Shown: positions 8,338-17,129 of the stretch, one piece after another
Numbering within the stretch: the stretch's first letter is position 1
How the letters are laid out: the number at the start of each line of letters is the position of its first letter
Assembly (NCBI GenBank): GCA_963663365.2
Contig: CAXXIH010000006.1
Coordinates: 86,450 to 150,449 of the forward strand
Direction: 5' to 3'
Origin: G963663365 sp963663365
GTDB lineage: Bacteria; Hinthialibacterota; Hinthialibacteria; Hinthialibacterales; G963663365
Length of the DNA: 64,000 bases
The notes under the pieces: model-generated
The model's database searches: none
What the model saw: the letters and a program-made list of their open reading frames with translations, nothing else
Told to the model about the DNA's origin: nothing
Made by a program: the position numbers and the translations under genes

Positions 8338-10671
8338 ATGCGTAAAAATATATTAACGAACGCTGACCGGCTTTTCCGGAATGTCTTTATTTTGCAGGCC
8401 GTGTTGATGTGCGTAGCCGTAATGATTTTTTGTGGCGCCGGTAGCGCGCAGACAAGGGACTTGGCCGAAGTAATCCCCGTTTTTGAGTGGGACGATCCGC
8501 GTGGAAGTGAACTGTTTAACGATCTTTTCCACCGGCATTTACGTTTTGACGAACGCAGTGTAGGCCGGGATCACGGGGATCCGATACCCGGCGTCAGCAC
8601 GGCATTGTTATGGAAAAATTGGGATGCGAAACAATACGTCTGGTTTGCCGCCGACCAGGATCCTCTGCCCGGCCATCCGTTGAATGTTTTGCGGGGGCAT
8701 TTATTAAACGGTATTCCGATAGACCGTTTTGGCTATGTCTGGAGCGCCGGGAGCGGGCCTGAACCGCCGCACACCGGACCGAATGTCTATTTCGGGCAGG
8801 GGTGGCCGTTTCCTTCTTATCCGAATTCCGGCGGCAAGAGCTGCGGATGGGAGTGGAATAAGGATGGCGAAATCGAAGGTTGGATTGTTAAAGGCGGACG
8901 CATTACTGGAATAAAGGGAGGATTGCTTACGATTACCGCCGATGGCGGACCGTTACAGATTATTTCTCCGGAGTTCGAAGCCGATAGTTTTCATGCTCCA
9001 TTTATACGCACGGATTTGGGCGTGTCATCGCTCGATAAGCGTCCCTATTCCGGCGATCTGCGTCTTACATGGCGGACAGGAGAGGATTCGGGAGGGATAC
9101 CAAAACGGTCCGTTTCTATTAGAGAGTTCGCCACGGTCCCCGTTGAGTCATTCCGGCATGGTGCGCGAACAAAAATCAACTTACCGATGTACCTGGATAG
9201 CGGTTGGAACGGTCAAAACATTGAACAAGTTGCATTGGAGACAATCCTAAAACCGAGCGATACGGTTGCACTCAATTATCTTCGGTTGGATTACGACACC
9301 CGGCAGCAAGTTAATAATGCGATCCTGATAAACGCATCGATGCGCTATTACCTTTGGACAGGGGATATCGACTTTTTGCAGAATGTAGTACCTCGTATGC
9401 GCCAAGCCTCGCTTTTTATGCTTTATCATTTGGGATTACGCCGCCGGGGATTTATCGACGCAAGTTGGCTTGCCGGACATGATGCGTTGCCCGGACCGGG
9501 GCACGGTATCGGTGGGAGTTACTGGGATATTTTGGCTACCGGCCATCACGACCTTTATGCGACAACAATGGCCTATGAGGCCTGTTTATCGATGGCACGC
9601 CTGGAAGCCATCCTCAGCAGTCAATCCGAACTTGCGGGCCAGCCGGTCTCTGTGGATGGGCAGCTGGGACCTGGCCGAATTACTTATGCGGAAACCGAAT
9701 CGACTTGGCGGGAGACTGCGGAACAAGTACGGAAGACGGCGCAGACTGTTTTCTGGAATGCCGAAAAGCAACGGTTTGCCGCCTGTATCGATGCTGAAGG
9801 AAAGCCGGTCGATTACGGATTTGTATTTGTGAATCTGGCGGCCGTGCGAAGTGGAATCGCAACACAAGAACAGGCTGAAGCGGTTTACGATTGGCTGGAT
9901 GGCAGACGTACTGTCGATGGCGATACATCGCAAGGTTCGGATATTTACGCTTGGCGTTTTGCGCCGCGGGCCACAACCAAACGTGATTTGGAGTTTTATG
10001 TTTGGGCTTGGCTCCCGAGCGCGCCGAAGTATGAGTTCGGCGATCAAGTGCAGGATGGCGGAGCAGTGCTTTATCTTAGTTTCGACGATTTAATGAATCG
10101 GATTACTTTCCGGGGGCCGGATGATGCCTGCCGCCGTTTGATGGAGATTTTAGACTGGCATAAAGAGGTGCGAGATTTTGGAGGGAAGGGAGCTGAATTT
10201 TACCGGTTGTATTATGCGGATCGTCCCGGAAAACTTCAGGGCGGCGGACCGCCAGGTGGATTGGGATTGGACCGGGAGTTTGTCGAATCGTTGCTGATGC
10301 CAACGGCGTTCTTATATGGATTTATGGGCGTGGATGCATTGGAGGACGGAATCTTGGATGTACGTCCGCAACTGCCCAAGACGTGGGACTACGCCACTGT
10401 ACGCGGCGCTCGATATCACGGTGTTCCTTTCGACCTCACTGTCCGGCACGATGGATTCTTATTGCAGGCTCATCAATCGCGTCCTTCAAATGAACTTATT
10501 CGTGTCTATTTACAGCGTCCCGAATATGAATTTGCCGTGCAAGCCGGTGAATCCGTAATTTCATGGATACCGGCAGACGATGATGCAATTTGTATTCAAT
10601 TGCCTTTTGAAAGTGTAGACGTTCGGATTGTTAAAAAAGAGACGAGAAATGCAAGTGGTGGAAGAAACTAG
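8338..10671 (+). CDS. secreted (alpha/alpha)6-barrel glycosidase-like protein
   Basis: 777 residues from the ATG at 8338, which starts a signal peptide (basic start, hydrophobic core, cleavage near GSAQT); a GTG at 8314 would add eight residues. The centre, with LINASMRYYLWTGDIDFL, the aromatic-rich GGSYWDILATGHHDLYAT segment and repeated helix pairs, is typical of six-hairpin glycosidases such as GH63-like, GH78-like or GH94-like enzymes. The C-terminus is a beta-rich domain. Asp and Glu candidates occur in the barrel but I cannot assign the catalytic pair. It is predicted to act on oligosaccharides outside the cytoplasm. Its last bases overlap the convergent lipoprotein gene by 4 bp. Confidence 0.75.
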   Translation: MRKNILTNADRLFRNVFILQAVLMCVAVMIFCGAGSAQTRDLAEVIPVFEWDDPRGSELFNDLFHRHLRFDERSVGRDHGDPIPGVSTALLWKNWDAKQYVWFAADQDPLPGHPLNVLRGHLLNGIPIDRFGYVWSAGSGPEPPHTGPNVYFGQGWPFPSYPNSGGKSCGWEWNKDGEIEGWIVKGGRITGIKGGLLTITADGGPLQIISPEFEADSFHAPFIRTDLGVSSLDKRPYSGDLRLTWRTGEDSGGIPKRSVSIREFATVPVESFRHGARTKINLPMYLDSGWNGQNIEQVALETILKPSDTVALNYLRLDYDTRQQVNNAILINASMRYYLWTGDIDFLQNVVPRMRQASLFMLYHLGLRRRGFIDASWLAGHDALPGPGHGIGGSYWDILATGHHDLYATTMAYEACLSMARLEAILSSQSELAGQPVSVDGQLGPGRITYAETESTWRETAEQVRKTAQTVFWNAEKQRFAACIDAEGKPVDYGFVFVNLAAVRSGIATQEQAEAVYDWLDGRRTVDGDTSQGSDIYAWRFAPRATTKRDLEFYVWAWLPSAPKYEFGDQVQDGGAVLYLSFDDLMNRITFRGPDDACRRLMEILDWHKEVRDFGGKGAEFYRLYYADRPGKLQGGGPPGGLGLDREFVESLLMPTAFLYGFMGVDALEDGILDVRPQLPKTWDYATVRGARYHGVPFDLTVRHDGFLLQAHQSRPSNELIRVYLQRPEYEFAVQAGESVISWIPADDDAICIQLPFESVDVRIVKKETRNASGGRN

Positions 10672-11291
10672 TAATCCGCTAACGGATCGAGATCGACGAT
10701 AAGCTTATAATCCGCTTCACGCCGTGGGGCATAAATCCGTATGTGGTAATCTCCTGCAGGAAGTTCTTCTTGGATAAAATCGACCGGTCCCATCCCGCCC
10801 CGTGCACTGGAATACAGGCGCTCTTCGCCACGATAAAGTTCAATATCTGCATCGCCTTTTAGAACATTTAGGATGATTGTAATTCTTCCCGCTGTATTGA
10901 TTGAAAAAGTATACCAATCTGTTGTATCGAAGCGTCTTTTATCGACGTTGCTTTCTACTTCGCCATGACCGTTGGTTAAAGCAATTCGTGTCGCACCTTG
11001 CCGGGTTGCATCGGCCCCGGATTCTGCATCGGGATTCTTTTGGGGAGCGGTTACCGGACCTATGATTGCTTGGTTAATTTGAGAAAGATCGTCAGGTACT
11101 CCACCGGCCGCTCCCACCACGGCCATAGCCGGACTGCCGGTTGCCATTCCTTTGGCGGCTCCGGACATGGCCGCGCAACCCGAAAATGTTATTCCAAATA
11201 CACATAAAAACAAAACACCGGTCAAGATAATCAAGAACCTTTGTGAGGAAATCTTCAGACGGAATTTGTTTTGAATTACAGACATAGTCAT
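10668..11291 (-). CDS. lipoprotein with PPC-type beta-sandwich domain
   Basis: 207 residues. A lipoprotein signal (hydrophobic 18-35, lipobox FSGC with Cys near 38) is followed by a Gly/Ala-rich linker. The C-terminal domain (about 115-205) reads DTTDWYTFSI, ADIELYRG and LPAGDYHIRIYAP, the pattern of bacterial pre-peptidase C-terminal (PPC) domains, which are non-catalytic beta-sandwiches in secreted proteins. No enzymatic domain is present. Probably an outer-membrane or periplasmic surface lipoprotein. Its stop codon overlaps the end of the convergent glycosidase gene. Confidence 0.75.
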   Translation of the reverse strand: MTMSVIQNKFRLKISSQRFLIILTGVLFLCVFGITFSGCAAMSGAAKGMATGSPAMAVVGAAGGVPDDLSQINQAIIGPVTAPQKNPDAESGADATRQGATRIALTNGHGEVESNVDKRRFDTTDWYTFSINTAGRITIILNVLKGDADIELYRGEERLYSSARGGMGPVDFIQEELPAGDYHIRIYAPRREADYKLIVDLDPLADY

Positions 11292-11351
11292 TTATCTATG
11301 TTACCATATTTATTGAGGGGAATACTCCATTAGGAATTTGAGGTATGCGAT

Positions 11352-11909
11352 ATGGTACGCCGCCATACCGGCTTTACGTTGATCGAATTGCTGATTGTTG
11401 TTGCCATCATTGGCATTTTGGCTGCGATTGCCGTCCCCAATTTTATGAATGCACGAATCCGAGCCACTGTGGCCAAAGTACAGGCTGATTCCAAGGGGCT
11501 CGGGGAAGCCTACACCATGTATCGGCTGGATAATAGCAAGTGGCCGCCGCATATTGATGGCGATCCCGCGCAGCACCGTTTTGTTACTTCACCGGTAGCC
11601 TATTTTTCAACTTCGGTCTACGATCCATTCCAGAAGGGTGTGGCTCATGCCGAAGTGGAAGAATTGCAGAACACAATGTACCAATATCATATGGAGCCGG
11701 TTGGACCGTGGGTTCTTCAATGGTTTTTGCCGAACCGGGACCGTTATCGCAGTTTTGTAAATGAAGCGGAAGGTTCTGCCTATGGTGTCCAGTCATTTGG
11801 CCCCAACCGCAGATTTGATCGCAGCGAACTCTATAACTCAAGCAATGGTTTGCGCAGCAAGGGTGATATGTACCGGCTTGTATCCGGAAAATACACATAC
11901 GGGGGTTAG
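11352..11909 (+). CDS. type II secretion/type IV pseudopilin (GspG-like)
   Basis: 185 residues with a class III prepilin leader: a short basic leader, then G/FTLIELLIVVAII, giving the conserved Gly(-1), Phe(+1) and Glu(+5), and Pro22 in the AVPNF segment. Prepilin peptidase should cut after that Gly. The C-terminal globular part is unlike Escherichia GspG, but DSKGLGEAYTMYRLDNSKWPP keeps the DxxxlxxAlxxYxxDngxyP pattern of pseudopilins. GAGG lies a short way before the ATG. A close paralogue follows 99 bases later with the same length, so this is a tandem duplication. Likely role: an element of a secretion or pilus-like machine whose other genes are not here. Confidence 0.85.
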   Translation: MVRRHTGFTLIELLIVVAIIGILAAIAVPNFMNARIRATVAKVQADSKGLGEAYTMYRLDNSKWPPHIDGDPAQHRFVTSPVAYFSTSVYDPFQKGVAHAEVEELQNTMYQYHMEPVGPWVLQWFLPNRDRYRSFVNEAEGSAYGVQSFGPNRRFDRSELYNSSNGLRSKGDMYRLVSGKYTYGG

Positions 11910-12008
11910 CGGTTTTCCCCAATTTCCTCTAGAAGTTGTTTTGCATCTGCTGTAATTCAATAACCCAGCGAAAGTTATTTAGATTAATTTTTAGTCTGAG
12001 AGTGCAGC

Positions 12009-12566
12009 ATGAAACGAAATCTCAATCTTTTGGATTTTGGTAGTGGGTTTACTCTAATCGAACTGCTGATTGTCGTTGCTATTATTGGGATATTGGCCGC
12101 GATTGCAGTTCCGAATTTTCTCAATGCGCAGGTACGGGCCAAATTGGCTGCTTATCAATCGGACAGCAGAAATCTTGGTCAGGCCTATCAGATGTATAAA
12201 CTGGATAATAATGAGTGGCCGCCGCATATTGATACGGATCCCGCACAACACCGGTTTGTCACATCTCCTGTCGCCTATATGGCTTCATCTGTCTATGATC
12301 CATTCCAAAAAGGGCTAACCACGGCGGAAGTGCCTGAAGTTGTCAATACGCAAAATCAATATCACATGGAGCCGGCGGAACTTCCATACCAATGGTTTTC
12401 AAGCACAAAACAGCGCTACCCGCAATTCTATGAAGAACTGAAAAAATGCACGTACACAGTGCTGTCCTTCGGTCCCGACCGTGCTTGGCAGGGCACCGAA
12501 CTTTATGACGGCAGCAACGGGATTAATAGTGCAGGAGATCTATTTCTGCCGGTTTATGGAAAATGA
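12009..12566 (+). CDS. type II secretion/type IV pseudopilin, tandem paralogue
   Basis: 185 residues. The leader is longer than in the preceding gene (about 17 residues before FTLIELLIVVAII), with Glu(+5), Pro22 and FLNAQ conserved. It shares blocks with the upstream copy throughout, including the WPPHID..DPAQHRFVTSPVAY segment, SVYDPFQKG and the FGPxR..ELY..SNG ending. The two copies are therefore a recent-to-moderate tandem duplication. No terminator separates them, so they may be co-transcribed. Only the N-terminal helix assigns the class; the globular domain is lineage-specific. Confidence 0.85.
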   Translation: MKRNLNLLDFGSGFTLIELLIVVAIIGILAAIAVPNFLNAQVRAKLAAYQSDSRNLGQAYQMYKLDNNEWPPHIDTDPAQHRFVTSPVAYMASSVYDPFQKGLTTAEVPEVVNTQNQYHMEPAELPYQWFSSTKQRYPQFYEELKKCTYTVLSFGPDRAWQGTELYDGSNGINSAGDLFLPVYGK

Positions 12567-12607
12567 ACCGATAGGCTGTTTCAACGAGTTTCTTTTTTAT
12601 ACGAGTA

Positions 12608-13438
12608 CTATTTTCTTCGGATAAAGGGGAGCAATCGAAGACCAAATAATTCCCACGCTTTCCACAATGCGTAACCGGCGAGAATGATAGAAGCGGTTCC
12701 CGCCCCGCAGGCGATCATCCATTTCCGTTCATAAAGAGCCAACCACGCGAACAACAAGCTAATAACAGCCCCAAATCCGGCTCGGCGAAGCGGCAACTCG
12801 CGATCCCGCAATGCGGTGATGTGTTCGGCCGCGATGTCATCCAACCTGCAAGCCTCATCGTAGGAAATCCTTTCCCGGTATTTCGAGAGCAAGAGATGAG
12901 TCTGCATCATGCCGCTTTGGTGAGGACGCCGTTCCAAGTTGCGGCATAACACTGTGAAAATATTATGCCTGTCATGCGGGAAACGCCCCGATTCCGCGAG
13001 AAGACAGAATGCTTTGTGGTAGTTCCATTCCCGGGCATAGGCCTTTGCCAGCCGTTCGGCCACGATACGGGCGGATGGCCATGCGCCATGGCAACCGGCT
13101 AAGTAACGGCGTACGTTGCCTTCTCCCGTTTCTGCCATTTGGCTGGCGCGTTCCAACATTTTTTGTTCGATCTCTTTGGGAACGGAATCAGAAGGTATAT
13201 AGCGGTGGTGGTGGACCAGTTTTGACCGTCCCACTTCACCTTCCGGTAGTGCCGTACAGGTCATCTCAAACCGATTCGGCCCCATACGCTGACATTGGAG
13301 ATGGAAACGGTATGGTATGCCCTGGATGCGGCGTTTGAACTCCTCCTCTTTTCCAGCGAGAGCAGGAATGGCTTCATCTCCACGCCGTGTCCAGCGTTCG
13401 AGGCTTTCGCGCAGCACATCTTCTACGTGCTTAACCAT
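12608..13438 (-). CDS. hypothetical membrane protein, 276 aa
   Basis: Not recognised. A long soluble N-terminal part (1-215), rich in Arg, Glu and His and with several Cys, is followed by two predicted membrane segments near the C-terminus (about 222-240 and 243-262) and a basic tail. The middle has helix repeats reminiscent of TPR-like packing (residues 120-200) but no clear motif. It diverges from the uvrD-type helicase gene with only about 90 bases between starts. Confidence 0.6.
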   Translation of the reverse strand: MVKHVEDVLRESLERWTRRGDEAIPALAGKEEEFKRRIQGIPYRFHLQCQRMGPNRFEMTCTALPEGEVGRSKLVHHHRYIPSDSVPKEIEQKMLERASQMAETGEGNVRRYLAGCHGAWPSARIVAERLAKAYAREWNYHKAFCLLAESGRFPHDRHNIFTVLCRNLERRPHQSGMMQTHLLLSKYRERISYDEACRLDDIAAEHITALRDRELPLRRAGFGAVISLLFAWLALYERKWMIACGAGTASIILAGYALWKAWELFGLRLLPFIRRK

Positions 13439-13527
13439 GATTGGAACGTATCACGCATAGCGCGCCGGGGAAGGAAACAACGACGCTTAGGGAAAGCCGC
13501 TTTTGCTTTGCCGGTGATTTAAAGATT

Positions 13528-15768
13528 ATGACTGAACAGTTTGAGAATGACCTACAGGCCGCGTTTCGGGCGGAATTGAATGATCCTCAATACGAAGCCG
13601 TGACATGCGAAGGCGGGCCGATGCTGGTTCTGGCCGGCGCGGGAAGCGGCAAGACGCGGGTAATTACCTATCGTATCGCCTATTTGATTCGCGTCCTTAA
13701 GATCAAGCCGTGGCGGATTTTGGCGGTTACCTTCACCAATAAGGCCGCGGGTGAAATGCGGCATCGTGTCGAACAGCTATTGGGTGGCTCGGCGCGTCAG
13801 GTTTGGCTGGGGACATTTCATAGCACCTGCGTTCGTATTTTGCGCAAAGAAATAACGCGTTTGGGATATCCACAGGAGTTTGTGATTTATGATCGTGCCG
13901 ATCAGTTAGCAGTTCTTAGGCGGTGTTTAAAGGCACTTAATTTCTCTGAAAAGGAGATGAAGCCCAATGCGGCTTTGTCACAAATTTCAAAAGCGAAACA
14001 ACGCCTGCTCACTCCGGCGGAATATTCGTTGGATCCGGGCGGCGATTGGCAGGAAGCCGTAGGGCGGGTTTATGAGCTGTATCAAGATACTCTGTATGAA
14101 AATGGAGCGGTTGATTTCGACGATTTGTTGATGCTGGTTGTTAAACTCTTTCGGGATAACAGCGATTTGGCCCGGGAATACAGCGAACGGTTTGACCATA
14201 TTTTGGTCGATGAATACCAAGACACCAACCTTGCGCAATATTTGATCGTGCGCGAATTGGCAAAAGCCAGCGGGAATATCTGTGTTGTGGGGGATGATGA
14301 TCAGTCGATCTACAGCTGGCGCGGGGCGATGATTGAAAACATTTTAGGATTTGAGAGGGATTGGAAAGAAACCCAGGTTATCCGTCTCGAACAAAATTAC
14401 CGCTCAACAGCGCATATTCTGAATGCGGCGGGCGGATTGATCCAATTCAATAAGAACCGCAAACGGAAGAAACTCTGGACAGATGGTGACGATGGAGAAC
14501 GGGTCAAAATTGTTGGTGTACCCGAGGACGCAGGAGAAGCGCATTGGGTGGCGCAACGTGTTAAAGAATTGCGTACGCAGAAGCATTATCGTTATGCCGA
14601 CTTCGCCGTGTTCTATCGCACAAACGCGCAGTCCCGTTCTTTTGAGCAGGCGTTTAACCAGCAAGGTATTCCGCATGTTGTCATTGGTGGGACAGCATTT
14701 TACGAGCGCAAAGAGGTTAAGGATTTACTGGCCTATTTACGGTTAATTGTCAGCCCCGGCGACCGTGTGGCTTTTGAACGGATTGTGAATGTTCCCCGCC
14801 GAGGTGTGGGCGGCAAAAGTCTGCAAGTGATTTTTGAGTTTTCAAACCGAATGGGGATTCCAATTGTCGAGGCGGCCTATCAAGCCGAACGTTGCGATGG
14901 AATCACGGCTGCTGCGTGCAAGGGGCTGTGTGCTTTTGGAAGCATGATATCCGCTTGGCGTGAGGATTCCGTTACCGAGCCGGTGATGAAATTGCTGGAG
15001 CGTGTGCTTAAGGAATCCGGCTACCAAACTATGCTTGAAGAAGATCGGGATCCGCAAGCTGAAGCACGTTTAGAGAATATCAAGGAGTTGGTTTCAGCTG
15101 TAGTAGAAGCGGCCGACGCCATGCAAGAAGAAGCGCCCGAACCGCTCTCCACATTTGAAGTGTTTGCCACTTTCTTAAATGATATCGCGCTGGTCACTGA
15201 TGTCGATAACTTGAAAGGGGAAGACCGTGTCGCACTAATCACGTTGCATAGCGCCAAGGGGCTGGAATTTCCCGTGGTGTTTTTGACCGGATTTGAAGAA
15301 GGTTTGATTCCGCATAACAATGCTATCAATGCCCGTGATACAAAATCAGCAGTCGAAGAAGAACGGCGGCTTTGTTATGTAGGCATGACCCGGGCTATGC
15401 ATATTCTGTATTTGATCTATGCGCATACACGGATGATTTTTGGCCGCAGCCAAATGTCGATGACTTCAAGTTTTCTAAATGAAATCCCTAGAGAGCATGT
15501 GGAGCATTTGGCACTCGAATCGGGATACGCGCCTGAATCGAGATTGGGTGTACAAACCTATAGCCATCAAAGCCTATTCGACAGCGGCTCATCCCGTTCC
15601 GTGCATCTTAATTTTAGCGCCGGAGATACAGTCCATCATCGTACCTTTGGTTTGGGCGTCGTGTTAGAAGTCAGAGCCCAAAACGGCGATGCCAAAGTAG
15701 ATGTCGATTTTCAAAATGTGGGTAAAAAGACACTGCTGCAGAGTTTTGCAAAATTAAAGAAGGTCTGA
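13528..15768 (+). CDS. pcrA: UvrD/PcrA-type SF1 DNA helicase
   Basis: 746 residues. An ATP-driven 3'-5' helicase for nucleotide excision and mismatch repair or clearing of replication obstacles. All SF1A motifs are visible: Q-motif LNDPQYEAV, Walker A AGAGSGKT (residues 36-43), Ia TFTNKAAGEM, Walker B DEYQDTN, III GDDDQSIYSWRGA, IV LEQNYRS, V HSAKGLEFPVVFL and VI EERRLCYVGMTRA. A C-terminal Tudor-like tail (VHHRTFGLGVVLEV) typical of PcrA/UvrD is present. The ATG at 13528 fits the family N-terminus; a longer frame upstream is non-homologous. UvrD and PcrA cannot be told apart here. Confidence 0.95.
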   Translation: MTEQFENDLQAAFRAELNDPQYEAVTCEGGPMLVLAGAGSGKTRVITYRIAYLIRVLKIKPWRILAVTFTNKAAGEMRHRVEQLLGGSARQVWLGTFHSTCVRILRKEITRLGYPQEFVIYDRADQLAVLRRCLKALNFSEKEMKPNAALSQISKAKQRLLTPAEYSLDPGGDWQEAVGRVYELYQDTLYENGAVDFDDLLMLVVKLFRDNSDLAREYSERFDHILVDEYQDTNLAQYLIVRELAKASGNICVVGDDDQSIYSWRGAMIENILGFERDWKETQVIRLEQNYRSTAHILNAAGGLIQFNKNRKRKKLWTDGDDGERVKIVGVPEDAGEAHWVAQRVKELRTQKHYRYADFAVFYRTNAQSRSFEQAFNQQGIPHVVIGGTAFYERKEVKDLLAYLRLIVSPGDRVAFERIVNVPRRGVGGKSLQVIFEFSNRMGIPIVEAAYQAERCDGITAAACKGLCAFGSMISAWREDSVTEPVMKLLERVLKESGYQTMLEEDRDPQAEARLENIKELVSAVVEAADAMQEEAPEPLSTFEVFATFLNDIALVTDVDNLKGEDRVALITLHSAKGLEFPVVFLTGFEEGLIPHNNAINARDTKSAVEEERRLCYVGMTRAMHILYLIYAHTRMIFGRSQMSMTSSFLNEIPREHVEHLALESGYAPESRLGVQTYSHQSLFDSGSSRSVHLNFSAGDTVHHRTFGLGVVLEVRAQNGDAKVDVDFQNVGKKTLLQSFAKLKKV

Positions 15769-15821
15769 GATCGTAAGGGCGGAGAAACCTTCTTGTCTTT
15801 CCGGAATAGTGTTACCAGGCT

Positions 15822-15847
15822 CTATTATGACGATTTTGTTATAATAG
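15822..15847 (+). promoter_or_regulatory. -10 element within a 7-bp inverted repeat
   Basis: A perfect TATAAT (15840-15845) lies inside the right arm of the inverted repeat CTATTAT (15822-15828) / ATAATAG (15841-15847). It is 30 bases upstream of the start of the sialidase-like gene, which has GGAG before its ATG. There is no good -35 box. The overlap suggests a repressor or activator site, but this is inference. Confidence 0.45.
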
Positions 15848-15875
15848 GGAATCATTTTCCCGTGGAGTTTTTGTT

Positions 15876-17078
15876 ATGAAAAAAGTTATTCTTGCGGCTT
15901 TCGCGTTCTTATTGCCTTTGGTCTGCGGTTCGGAGCCTTTTTATGAGGACGAGCTGATTTTTCCGCTCGAGCATTGGCATAACCATTCGTCTTGTATTGT
16001 TGAGCAACCAAATGGTGATCTTTTGGTGTGTTGGTTCCATGGATCGGGCGAGCGTAAGGAAGATGACGTGGCGATTTATGGTGCGCGTAAGGTGCGGGGC
16101 GCGGATGGGTGGCATGGACCGTTTATTATGGCCGATACACCCGAGTTTCCGGATACAAACTGCTGCATGATTATCGATCCATCAGGTAAACTGTGGATGT
16201 TTTGGCCGACAATCATTGCCAACCTATGGGAAACGGCGCTTTTAAAAATTCGCACTTCGACCGACTATCAGGACGATGTGGACCAGCCACCACATTGGGA
16301 TTGGCAAGAAATCCTTCATGTAAAACCAAGCGAAGCGTTTGCCGATCATGTTAATCAGGCCCTGGATGCCTATGTGACTGCCAATCCGCCTACTGATCCC
16401 CGTGCGAAAGAATATATAGCCGATATTCGAGAGAAAGCCGCGGATAAGTATTTCCGGCGTATGGGGTGGATGACGCGGGCTCATCCCACAATTCTCTCCT
16501 CGGGCCGGATGATTGTTCCAATGTATTCAGATGGTTACAGTTTTTCATTGATGGCAATCACGGATGACTGGGGGGAATCTTGGAAGTTTTCGAATCCACT
16601 TGTGGGTGCAGGCAATATCCAGCCAAGCATTGTCTGTAAAAAGGACGGAACCTTGGTTGCTGCCATGCGTGACAATGGCCCGCCACCCAAAAGGATTCAG
16701 ATCAGTGAATCAAAAGACGATGGCCTGACTTGGGGGGCCGTTTCGGACTATTTCCTGCCCAATCCCGGCGCCGGTCTGGAATGGATCGCACTCGATAACG
16801 GCGAGTGGGTGATGATTTATAACGATACCGAAGAAGGCCGTCACAGCCTGGCACTTTCGGTTTCCGACGATGAGGGCAAGACGTGGAAGTGGACCCGGCA
16901 TCTGGAAAAGGACGAGCCGGGTGGTGATTCGTATTCATACCCTTCAATCATCCAGGCCCGTGATGGAAGCTTGCACGCCACCTATAGCCACCACGGATCA
17001 CGGGAGAAATTCGGCGAAGACCGTAAAAGCATTCAATACGCGCATTTCAATTTAGAGTGGATCAAAAAGGGTGATTGA
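15876..17078 (+). CDS. secreted sialidase-like BNR-repeat protein
   Basis: 400 residues with a Sec signal peptide (KKVILAAFAFLLPLVCGSEP). Several Asp-box (BNR) sequences of the SxDxGxTW type are seen, such as SKDDGLTWG and SDDEGKTWKW, marking a six-bladed sialidase-type propeller. The start of the fold, HNHSSCIVEQPNGDLLVCWFHG, and the AHPTILSSGRMIVPMY segment match the sialidase superfamily close to exo-alpha-sialidase homologues in PVC-type bacteria. Activity on sialic acids is not assured, because many members act on other sugars or are uncharacterised. Probably periplasmic and part of the polysaccharide degradation set. Confidence 0.8.
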   Translation: MKKVILAAFAFLLPLVCGSEPFYEDELIFPLEHWHNHSSCIVEQPNGDLLVCWFHGSGERKEDDVAIYGARKVRGADGWHGPFIMADTPEFPDTNCCMIIDPSGKLWMFWPTIIANLWETALLKIRTSTDYQDDVDQPPHWDWQEILHVKPSEAFADHVNQALDAYVTANPPTDPRAKEYIADIREKAADKYFRRMGWMTRAHPTILSSGRMIVPMYSDGYSFSLMAITDDWGESWKFSNPLVGAGNIQPSIVCKKDGTLVAAMRDNGPPPKRIQISESKDDGLTWGAVSDYFLPNPGAGLEWIALDNGEWVMIYNDTEEGRHSLALSVSDDEGKTWKWTRHLEKDEPGGDSYSYPSIIQARDGSLHATYSHHGSREKFGEDRKSIQYAHFNLEWIKKGD

Positions 17079-17129
17079 TCCCCGACAGTTGTGGAAATCT
17101 AAATCTCGGATGAGCCGGTCTTTTGCATT

